From: an uncultured Solobacterium sp.
GTDB taxonomy: Bacteria; Bacillota_I; Bacilli_A; Erysipelotrichales; Erysipelotrichaceae
NCBI GenBank assembly: GCA_927911475.1
Contig: CAKMPP010000156.1
Coordinates: forward strand, 1-12,681
Reading direction: 5' to 3'
Length of the DNA: 12,681 bases
Shown here: one piece after another, positions 6,947 to 12,681 of the stretch
Position numbering within the stretch: the first letter of the stretch is position 1
How the letters are laid out: the number at the start of each line of letters is the position of its first letter
Program-made: the position numbers and the translations under genes
The notes under the pieces: model-generated
Seen by the model: only the letters and a program-made list of their open reading frames with translations
Database searches by the model: none
What the model was told of the DNA's origin: nothing

Positions 6947-7747
6947 TTATTTCTTAGGTTTTGCAAGAACAAATAATGCGTTACGTTCGTAGTTTTCATT
7001 TCCTTCTTCTGCGAAGAAATCATACATTGACCAGTTATAGTAGAAACGTTCAGCACCATATACAAAGTAACCATCTTGATTATGATCAGTTGTATCATAA
7101 GGATCTGCCATAATCATAACGTCATCTTGTGTTGTCTCTGTTCCCATATCATCATAGCCAATTACTACTTGCCAGTGTCCGCCCCACTCAATCCAGCAAA
7201 CCATTACTGCATTTCCAGCTTGGATTTCTTCCTTAAAGCGTGACAGAGGGAAAACTTCGTGTGGATCTTCACCAATATGGTCATAGTTAGATTCAATATT
7301 GAATCCACCAACACCTTCAAACATTTCTACTGCTTGTTTTACAGATGTAGGTCCAGGTGTCAAACCATTAGAGCGTAGTTTAGCAAGATCTTCTTCACCT
7401 ATATTTCCTCTTTTACCATAGAAATCCAATACCATTAAGGCAGAAGCCACACCGCAACTCCATTCACTAGATTGTTGAATTGTTTTAAACTTTGGCAAAA
7501 TTGAAAGTGAGCCATTACTTGTCATATTGTAATAATCTAAAGATGTAAAATAAGGACTTCCCTTATGATCTCCTGCACGTTCAACGGAATCTGAACCAGC
7601 TTCTGGATCTAGATCTTCATTATCCTCAATCTTCATTTCATCACTGTAATTACCAGTAGAGTTTGCGGCTGTTTCCTTTTCAGATACAGCTTTTGTTGTG
7701 CATGCTGTCATAAGCAGCGCAAGTAAAACTAAATAAAACTTTTTCAT
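6947..7747 (-). CDS. C39-like cysteine-peptidase lipoprotein (Peptidase_C39_2 type)
   Basis: 266 residues. The N-terminus MKKFYLVLLALLMTAC is a lipoprotein signal with the acylated Cys at residue 16. A low-complexity acidic linker follows (about 22-60). The catalytic domain has QSSEWSCGVASALMVLDFYG (91-110) with the nucleophile Cys98 in an SCGVAS setting, GGHWQVVIGYDD (189-200) with His191, and MADPYD (213-218) with Asp215. That gives the Cys-His-Asp order of papain-like C39 peptidases. It would sit on the outer face of the membrane. No ABC exporter or bacteriocin precursor is nearby, so a double-glycine leader peptidase role is unlikely; the substrate is unknown. The ribosome site AAGGGG lies 4 nt before ATG. 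A structured RNA ending in a terminator lies just upstream, so this gene may be under attenuation control or may use a promoter I did not identify. Confidence 0.85.
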   Translation of the reverse strand: MKKFYLVLLALLMTACTTKAVSEKETAANSTGNYSDEMKIEDNEDLDPEAGSDSVERAGDHKGSPYFTSLDYYNMTSNGSLSILPKFKTIQQSSEWSCGVASALMVLDFYGKRGNIGEEDLAKLRSNGLTPGPTSVKQAVEMFEGVGGFNIESNYDHIGEDPHEVFPLSRFKEEIQAGNAVMVCWIEWGGHWQVVIGYDDMGTETTQDDVMIMADPYDTTDHNQDGYFVYGAERFYYNWSMYDFFAEEGNENYERNALFVLAKPKK

Positions 7748-7770
7748 TTTTCCCCTTCCCGGTCCCCAAC

Positions 7771-7798
7771 AAAAAAGGCAGTATCAACCAATACCACC
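7771..7798 (-). terminator. Terminator at the end of the structured RNA, just before the C39-like gene
   Basis: On the complement GGUGGUAU (7798-7791) pairs with AUACUGCC (7784-7777) over a 6-nt loop and is followed by six U. It lies between the structured RNA and the lipoprotein ATG, so it either ends a separate small RNA or acts as an attenuator. Confidence 0.8.
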
Positions 7799-8006
7799 TG
7801 TATGTATTCTATTCGTCACACACTTATCTCTAAAAGACTACTACAGGCACAGAGTTGATTGCTCAATATGCGGGAAATCCCGATTAATCAGGCAGTCCTT
7901 CTGCCCTGCTGCATCCACGATGCAGTCCCTGCTTCTTCAACAGGTCTTCGGCATTTGACCCGGCCGTCCGTGTAGCCTCAGCTTATAATAAGCGGTCAAG
8001 CGTGAC
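7771..8006 (-). ncRNA. Structured RNA of unknown class, ending in an intrinsic terminator
   Basis: Read on the complement. The 5' end GUCACGCUU (8006-7998) can pair with AAGUGUGUGAC (7825-7815), closing the whole molecule. Inside it, GGCUACACGGAC (7977-7966) pairs with GUGCCUGUAGU (about 7850-7840) to form a second closing helix. The core then holds GGUC/GACC (7960-7943), CCUG/CAGG (7944-7928), a perfect 7-bp hairpin CUGCAUC-GUG-GAUGCAG (7925-7909), GGCAG/CUGCC (7905-7891) and CGGG/CCCG (7882-7871). A terminator follows at 7798-7771. The region is clearly more GC-rich than its flanks and contains no credible ORF. I do not recognise the family. It could be a stand-alone RNA or a riboswitch for the C39-like gene 24 nt further on. 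Confidence 0.65.
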
Positions 8007-8009
8007 ATA

Positions 8010-8039
8010 TTTATCACAGTGATAGTTTACAAAAAGCAA
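8010..8039 (-). promoter_or_regulatory. Weak candidate promoter of the structured RNA
   Basis: On the complement, TTGCTT (8039-8034), an 18-bp spacer ending in TGT, then GATAAA (8015-8010). The TGn would make it an extended -10. The predicted start lies within a few bases of the terminal helix at 8006, which supports it, but the hexamers are far from consensus. Confidence 0.35.
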
Positions 8040-8083
8040 CATACAAAAACAAGTATATTTTTTGAAATTTTGTATCATGCATT

Positions 8084-8120
8084 AAAAAAGATTCACTTCA
8101 AACAGTAGTGAATCTTTTTT
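8084..8120 (-). terminator. Strong terminator after the transketolase operon
   Basis: A 14-bp perfect inverted repeat, AAAAAAGATTCACT (8084-8097) and AGTGAATCTTTTTT (8107-8120), with a 9-nt loop. It is 8 nt beyond the stop of the transketolase C-terminal gene and works in either direction because both arms end in A/T runs. Confidence 0.92.
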
Positions 8121-8127
8121 ATAACTT

Positions 8128-9051
8128 TTATAAAACAGCTTTTACTTGTTCGTAAACGCCTTCGCCATCTAGCTTATACTTAGCCATTAACTTATTGGCA
8201 TCGCCAGATTCAGCATATGTATCTTGGATACCAATACGGCGAATCTTCTTAGGGCACTTCTCTGCTGCAATTTCACAGATGAGTCCACCCAATCCACCGA
8301 TTACATTATGTTCTTCAGCAGTGAATACTACATTATACTTCGCTAGTAATTCAGCAATCTGTTCTTCATTGCATGGCTTTATTGCACATACATCTACTAC
8401 AGCTACTTCCTTGCCTTCTGCGCTTAACTTTTCAGCTGCCTTTAGAGCAGATTGAACCAGCAAGCCACAAGCAAAGATTACAGCATCCTTACCTTCACGA
8501 ACAACATGAGGCTTACTGAAATCGAATACTGTATCTTCTGTATATACATCCTCAACAGAAGAACGACCAAGTCTTACATAACATGGTGTATTTGTAGAAG
8601 CGACATGTCTAATAACTGCCTTTGTCTGTGCAGCATCACATGGCACATATACTTCCATACCTGGCACAACACGCATTAATGCGATATCTTCGATTGCTTG
8701 GTGAGAAACACCATCTTCACCTACAGTAATACCAGCATGTGTTCCACACACCTTAACGTTTAAGTGAGGGTATGCAACACTATTACGAATCTGTTCCCAA
8801 GCTCTACCCGTGCAGAACATTGAGAATGAAGATGCGAATGGAATAAATCCACTTGTCGCAAAACCAGCTGCATGACCAATCATATCAGCTTCGGCAATAC
8901 CTAAATTAAAGAATCTTTCAGGTGCTACCTTTTTCGCATTTGCTGTCTTAGTACTGCCTGAAAGGTCTGCATCTAATACCACAATCTTATTATTTTCAAC
9001 GATTAATTCAGCTAACGCTTCACCATACGCTTCTCTTGTTGCCTTACCCAT
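8128..9051 (-). CDS. Transketolase, C-terminal (pyrimidine-binding) subunit
   Basis: 307 residues: the half of a split transketolase that carries the Pyr and C-terminal domains. Transketolase moves two-carbon units between sugar phosphates in the pentose phosphate pathway, in the cytosol, using thiamine diphosphate. FFNLGIAEADM (47-57) holds the conserved Glu54 that activates the cofactor. HAGITVGEDGVSHQAIEDIALMR (105-127) and YVRLGR (158-163) are typical of the Pyr domain. AEEHNVIGGLGG near 247-258 and QDTYAESGD near 277-285 mark the C-terminal domain. The upstream gene encodes the other half: its TAG is followed by only TC and then this ATG, so the two are translationally close-coupled. The best ribosome site, GGAGG, lies inside the upstream gene, 10 nt from the ATG. 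The related DXP synthase is one chain, so split transketolase is the better call. Confidence 0.93.
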   Translation of the reverse strand: MGKATREAYGEALAELIVENNKIVVLDADLSGSTKTANAKKVAPERFFNLGIAEADMIGHAAGFATSGFIPFASSFSMFCTGRAWEQIRNSVAYPHLNVKVCGTHAGITVGEDGVSHQAIEDIALMRVVPGMEVYVPCDAAQTKAVIRHVASTNTPCYVRLGRSSVEDVYTEDTVFDFSKPHVVREGKDAVIFACGLLVQSALKAAEKLSAEGKEVAVVDVCAIKPCNEEQIAELLAKYNVVFTAEEHNVIGGLGGLICEIAAEKCPKKIRRIGIQDTYAESGDANKLMAKYKLDGEGVYEQVKAVL

Positions 9052-9053
9052 GA

Positions 9054-9869
9054 CTACTCTGCCTCCAATTCTGCCATTGCTGCTTCAAATTGCTCTTGGT
9101 TAGGTGCCTTTCCATGCCATCCAGCATTGTTTTCCATAAAGGAAACACCCTTACCCTTAACAGTACGAGCGATGATTGCTGTTGGCTTGCCCTTCACTGT
9201 CTTTGCTTCAGCAAATGCAGCTTGTAATTCTTCCATATTATGTCCATCAACACAAATTACATGGAATCCAAATGCCGCAAACTTCTGGTCCAATGGTTCA
9301 GGCCCAATAACATCAGCAGTATTACCATCAATCTGTAAACCATTTACATCGATGATTGCGCACAGATTATCATTCTTATAATGAGCAGCAGCCATTGCAG
9401 CTTCCCAGATTTCGCCCTCTTCTGTTTCGCCATCACCAATTAAGCAATAGATACGATGGTCATTACCAGCTAATTTATTAGCTAATGCCATTCCATCCGC
9501 TACCGCAAAACCTTGACCTAATGAACCAGTAGACATATCTACACCTGTTACATAGTTCATATTTGGATGTCCTTGTAACTTAGAATCTATTAAACGGAAT
9601 GTCTTTAATTCTTCTTCTGCTAAAATACCCTTTTCAGCTAGTACAGCATATAAGAGTGGTGATACATGTCCCTTCGATAATACAAAACGATCACGATCAA
9701 TTCCACCTGCATTTTCCTTATTGATATCCATCACATCAAAATAAAGCACTGTAAGAATATCTGTAGCACCCAATGATCCTCCTGGGTGTCCAGATTGTGC
9801 AGTATACACTTGTCTTAAAATATTCTTACGAATATTCTTCGCGTGTAATTTCAAATCTTCAATTACCAT
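9054..9869 (-). CDS. Transketolase, N-terminal (pyrophosphate-binding) subunit
   Basis: 271 residues: the partner half that binds the diphosphate of thiamine diphosphate. Motifs in order are SGHPGGSL (26-33), LSKGH (64-68), LQGHPN (98-103), GSLGQG (115-120) and the classic GDG...N metal/cofactor motif, from GDGETEEGEIWEAAMAAAHY (145-164) to DVN (174-176), then HGKAPN (252-257). The length of about 270 residues is normal for the separate subunit found in many Firmicutes, archaea and other bacteria. AGGAGG lies 7 nt before the ATG. It is first in a two-gene operon with the C-terminal subunit, which is then closed by a strong terminator. The pair supplies non-oxidative pentose phosphate flux, and so glyceraldehyde 3-phosphate, a precursor of the MEP pathway that uses IspD elsewhere in this window. 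Confidence 0.94.
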   Translation of the reverse strand: MVIEDLKLHAKNIRKNILRQVYTAQSGHPGGSLGATDILTVLYFDVMDINKENAGGIDRDRFVLSKGHVSPLLYAVLAEKGILAEEELKTFRLIDSKLQGHPNMNYVTGVDMSTGSLGQGFAVADGMALANKLAGNDHRIYCLIGDGETEEGEIWEAAMAAAHYKNDNLCAIIDVNGLQIDGNTADVIGPEPLDQKFAAFGFHVICVDGHNMEELQAAFAEAKTVKGKPTAIIARTVKGKGVSFMENNAGWHGKAPNQEQFEAAMAELEAE

Positions 9870-9895
9870 TATACGGCCTCCTGTTTTATACTATT

Positions 9896-9925
9896 TTTAT
9901 ATTAACATGTTCACATTAGATACAA
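9896..9925 (-). promoter_or_regulatory. Predicted promoter of the transketolase operon
   Basis: On the complement, the -35 TTGTAT (9925-9920) and the -10 TATAAA (9901-9896) are 18 bp apart. The 5' UTR would be about 20 nt and includes the AGGAGG site. Confidence 0.5.
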
Positions 9926-9976
9926 AAGTTCTTTTCCCTAACATTTAACAAAAGGAAAAGACAGTATTCATTAATA

Positions 9977-10002
9977 TGGAATATCGTTCATAAAATATTC
10001 CA
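9977..10002 (+). promoter_or_regulatory. Perfect inverted repeat TGGAATAT-N10-ATATTCCA, candidate operator
   Basis: The 8-bp arms lie at 9977-9984 and 9995-10002, centred 18 bp apart, in the 176-bp gap between the divergent transketolase operon and the P1-peptidase gene. The right arm overlaps the likely -35 position of the plus-strand promoter, whose -10 is TATACT (10020-10025). That position would suit a dimeric repressor. It could also be an RNA hairpin, but it lies upstream of the likely transcript start. Confidence 0.45.
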
Positions 10003-10045
10003 TTTCTCATTATTTTTTCTATACTATTTCTATGAAGGTGCTTAT

Positions 10046-10990
10046 ATGAAAAAACAGTTTATTACAAGAAATATCCATCCATGCATTCACAGAATTCAAT
10101 TAGGTAGCGCTGAATATCCAGAATTCTAATAGCGGTTGTACTGTCATATTAAGTGAATCAGGATATCCTACCGGAATCGATATTCGTGGTGGTGCTCCTG
10201 CATCTAGAGAAAGTGGATTATTAAATCCACTCGCTGCTAACGATGGAGTACATGCGATTGTACTATCCGGAGGTAGTGCATTTGGTCTTGATACTGCTAG
10301 TGGTGTTATGAAGTTTCTAGCAGAGCGCAATATCGGTTTCCCTACTGCGGCAGGTGTTGTACCTATTGTTTGTGCTTCCTGCTTATTTGATTTAATGGTA
10401 ATCCAACACAAAAATATCCGGACGCTAATCTTGGTTATCAAGCATGCGAAAATGCATATCAAGGAATCTTTGAAGAAGGAAGACACGGAGCCGGTACTGG
10501 TGCTACTATCGGGAAGATATATGGTCCAAAACAAGCCTCCCCTTCTGCCCTAGCAACCTACGCAGTACAACTAGGAGATTTAAAAGTTGGAGCTATCGTC
10601 GCAGTCAATGCAGTCGGTAATATCTATAATCCTAATAGCGGTAATATACTCTCTGGTATTCGTAATCTAAAAGATGGTGGTTTTATCGATGCTGAGGAGG
10701 CGTTATATACTGCAATCTTAGGTCGTGATTTATTCCATCAAAATACAACTATCGGTGCAATCATTACCAATGCAAAGCTAGATAAGACAGCACTTACAAA
10801 AGTTGCAAGCATGGCACATGATGGATATGCACGCGTTATTAAACCAGTACACACTACATTTGATGGAGATTCCATCTATGCAATGAGTTCTAGCACCATA
10901 CCAGCAGACATCAATGTCGTAGGTACAATCGCTGCTTATGTTATGGAACAAGCAATTTTTAAAAAACTGTTGATTTTATCAAATAATTAG
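10046..10990 (+). pseudogene. P1-family (DmpA/NylC-like, S58) peptidase, two compensating indels
   Basis: The start ATG follows GAAGGTG by 5 nt. The first frame gives MKKQFITRNIHPCIHRIQLG and meets TAA at 10127-10129. One base onward, the protein continues NSGCTVILSESGYPTGIDIR, then GGAPASRESGLLNPL and VLSGGSAFGLDTASGVMKFL, to CASCLFDL. Near 10393 a base is missing, and the original frame resumes with NGNPTQKYPDANLGYQACEN, then HGAGTGATIGK and onward to the TAG at 10988-10990. Joined, it is about 314 residues. GGAPASRE, SGGSAFGLD and HGAGTGATIGK are signatures of P1-type N-terminal-nucleophile peptidases (L-aminopeptidase/D-esterase, 6-aminohexanoate oligomer hydrolase). QNTTIGAIITNAKL suggests self-cleavage between Asn233 and Thr234 of the joined protein. 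Its physiological substrate is unknown. The +1 and -1 changes cancel, which points to sequencing errors as much as to real inactivation. Confidence 0.8.
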
Positions 10991-11003
10991 GAGCGTATCA
11001 ATC

Positions 11004-11588
11004 ATGAATGAACGTTTACAAAACAAATGGATTTCATCCTAGAAATCGATAAAGAAAAGAATATCTTCCGTCAGACTCATTTAACCAATCATGGAAGAAA
11101 TGAGAATGACGCAGAACATGCATGGCACATGGCTATTATGAGCTACCTTTTAAAGGAACATGCAAACGAAAAAGATTGATATTGCTAAGACAATGATGAT
11201 GTGTCTGATTCACGATATTGTGGAAATTGATGCAGGTGATACGTATGCATATGATACTGAAGGACTAAAAACACAAAAGGCAAGAGAAGATCTTGCCAAA
11301 GAAAGAATTTATTCACTTTTACCAAATGATCAAAAAGTAGAATTGATTGCACTCTTTGATGAGTTTGAAGCAAATGAAACTGCCGAAGCGAAGTTTGCAC
11401 ATGCAATGGATAACTTCCAACCTCTCTTACTTAACGATTCCAATGATGGTGGTGACTGGAAAGATCACCAAGTCACTGCAGAAAAAGTATATGGACGTCA
11501 ATCAAAAACAAAACTAGGTTCTGAAGTTATCTACGAGGTAACAGATCAAATTCTTCAAAACCATATAAACAAAGGTAATCTTAAATAA
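11004..11588 (+). pseudogene. HD-domain hydrolase (YfbR/COG1896-like), two compensating indels
   Basis: Begins 13 nt after the P1-peptidase gene; AGGAG overlaps that gene's stop codon, so the two probably form an operon. The first frame gives MNERLQ. A base is missing in the A-rich stretch near 11022, after which the frame reads QMDFILEIDKEKNIFRQTHL and on to NENDAEHAWHMAIMSYLL until TGA at 11177-11179. An extra A in the run near 11173 is then needed to reach KIDIAKTMMMCLIHDIVEID, then AGDTYAYDTEG and onward to the stop at 11588. Joined, it gives about 194 residues, a normal length. Metal-binding residues of the HD fold are visible: the His in AEHAWH, the His-Asp in CLIHDIVE and a later Asp in HAMDNFQPLL. 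By family, it probably removes phosphate from deoxynucleoside monophosphates, but this is not certain. Both indels sit in A-runs and cancel each other. Confidence 0.78.
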
Positions 11589-11757
11589 CTTGCATGCATA
11601 TAAAAAAATCTCCTGATGGACTAAAGAGCCCCCAAATCGCAGCACTTAAACTATCTTCTCAAAATAATTTTGTGTAGAATTTGATTTTTCAAAAGAAAAG
11701 AAGATGATTTTCTAATATAATCATCTTCTGAATATAGAGTTTGTAGTTGACTTATTT
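11589..11757. other. Intergenic gap between converging genes
   Basis: No ORF. It contains the terminator of the minus-strand glucosaminidase gene (11699-11729). No clear T-tailed hairpin was seen for the plus-strand HD gene. A short C-rich stretch near 11620-11640 stands out from the AT-rich surroundings, but I cannot assign it. Confidence 0.5.
11690..11729 (-). terminator. Terminator of the glucosaminidase gene
   Basis: On the complement AGAAGATGAT (11729-11720) pairs perfectly with ATCATCTTCT (11708-11699) around an 11-nt loop and is followed by TTTCTTTTG. It is about 28 nt after the stop codon. On the plus strand it has no T-run. Confidence 0.85.
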
Positions 11758-12681
11758 TTAATCATATTTTGTTAAATTGTAGGTCTTTACCACTCTCATA
11801 GTATTTTGAACATATGTTGAACTTGTAGCATATCCCGCTTGTTTAATATATGTCAAATACTCTTCTGGAGTTGTGGCTGTCTTAATTTTCGCGTAGTTAG
11901 GGAACTTCGTAAATTCGAAATACCCACGTACACCTTCCTCTATGCTGTTATATGCTCTGAAGTTATCACGAATATTTGTATAAGTTCCTGGAACATATTC
12001 TTCCTGCGTAGCCATATTAACAGACTTACCCGTCCAATATGGTCCAGCCTTCAATCCAAAGTAGTTATGATACTTAGCAGATAGTGTTGATCTTCCCCAA
12101 TTACTTTCAAGAATAGCTTGAGCAAGAATTCCACTATTTACCTTAATACCATACTGTGCTGAGTACTTACGAATGTAATAAGCCATTACCTGAATAAACT
12201 CTTCATTTGTGTAATTTTCTCGCAATGTTTTTGGGGAAGCACTCTTTCCATATTCGAAATATTCTTCTTCGCCATTTTCCATCTGTACCCAACCATTTGC
12301 ATAGTATCCGTTTAGTGCATACACCCCATTGATCCATCCGGTAGCATATTCACCATCCTTATACAGACGCTGCTCTCCACCATAAGTCTGAAGCCCTTGG
12401 GCAAGAATTCCATTTAAATATAGACGTTCATCTCCGTTTGAATCGATTCCTTTGCCAGTAAGACGTACACCATCTTTGTAGAAATAATAGTAATGCCCAT
12501 CAATTGGCTCGTTATGACGCACCCAGCCATTAGCAGCATAACCACTTACATAATACTTTCCATCTCTAAATCCTGTAACGAGATTTCCATCCTCATATAA
12601 GCGATATTCATCTTATAATTTTGCATGCCTTGAGCTAAGATTCCGTTTATGAATAGATGCTCTCCATTCCATCAGTTCGAT
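11758..12681 (-). CDS. Cell-wall hydrolase: GH73 glucosaminidase with wall-binding repeats (N-terminus beyond right edge, frameshifted)
   Basis: The longest clean reading runs from 12612 to the stop at 11758. A GTG at 12522 is only an internal codon, because repeat sequence continues upstream of it. The C-terminal domain (about residues 105-254 counted from that GTG) is GH73-like: VNSGILAQAILESNWGRSTL (128-147) with the predicted catalytic Glu139, then NYFGLK, EEGVRGYFEF and QAGYATSSTYVQNT. It would cut the glycan chain of peptidoglycan outside the cell. N-terminal to it are Tyr/Gly-rich repeats of choline/glucan-binding type (RLYKDGEYATGWINGVYALN, NGYYANGWVQMENGEEEYF), which normally tether such enzymes to the wall. 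At 12615-12613 an in-frame TAA interrupts a repeat; shifting by one base restores NGILAQGMQNY followed by DEYRLYEDG. Another disturbance lies near 12665-12675. The signal peptide must lie outside the window. Confidence 0.85.

Noticed and set aside
7771..8006. Assignment of the structured RNA to SRP RNA, M-box, cobalamin or c-di-AMP riboswitch
   Set aside because: Fragments resembling each (for example GGUCA...GAAG...AGCAG, or UGAGGCUACACGGA) are present, but the conserved cores and the order of elements do not fit.
10100..10553. Apparent short ORFs on both strands within the P1-peptidase region
   Set aside because: The minus-strand one is the antisense of the peptidase. The plus-strand one starting at 10308 begins in the peptidase's middle frame (giving MKFLAERNIGFPTAAGVV) and runs past the second indel as noise.
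1..12681. CRISPR array, insertion sequence, prophage or defence system
   Set aside because: No regularly spaced repeats, no transposase, integrase or phage genes, and no terminal inverted repeats were seen. The only tandem repeat is the two-copy 27-bp unit.

Overview
The window is AT-rich, with strong Shine-Dalgarno sequences (GGAGG/AGGAG), sigma-A-like promoters, many intrinsic terminators and Gram-positive surface proteins. This points to a low-GC Firmicute. The gene content would suit a host-associated member of the Erysipelotrichia/Clostridia side, but nothing here fixes the genus.

Layout. (1) 1-2888, minus: the N-terminal 962 codons of a very large secreted adhesin-like protein that runs off the left edge, preceded by a promoter and a hairpin-rich leader of about 180 nt. 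(2) 3275-4324, minus: a Trp-rich polytopic membrane protein (DUF5692-like). (3) 4495-5136, minus: IspD of the MEP isoprenoid pathway, divergent from (4) 5226-5887, plus: a HAD/beta-phosphoglucomutase-like hydrolase split by one frameshift. (5) 5926-6423, minus: a small-multidrug-export-family membrane protein, divergent from (6) a free-standing tRNA-Ile(GAU)/tRNA-Ala(UGC) unit with a consensus promoter, a duplicated A-tract element upstream and its own terminator. (7) 6947-7747, minus: a C39-like cysteine-peptidase lipoprotein. Ahead of it, at about 7771-8006, lies a highly structured terminator-ended RNA of unknown class. (8) 8128-9869, minus: a two-gene split transketolase. (9) 10046-11588, plus: a P1/DmpA-NylC-type peptidase and a YfbR-like HD hydrolase, each carrying two mutually compensating indels. 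(10) 11758-12681, minus: a GH73 glucosaminidase with cell-wall-binding repeats, cut by the right edge.

How it fits together: this is mostly a housekeeping and cell-surface neighbourhood of short, independently terminated units. No phage, transposon, CRISPR or defence system is visible. The items most worth attention are the structured RNA upstream of the C39 lipoprotein, the structured adhesin leader, and the tandem A-tract repeat at the tRNA promoter. Four genes carry apparent indels, several at homopolymers, while the protein sequence on both sides stays family-like. That pattern suggests sequence errors in a draft assembly, or very recent mutation, rather than old decay.
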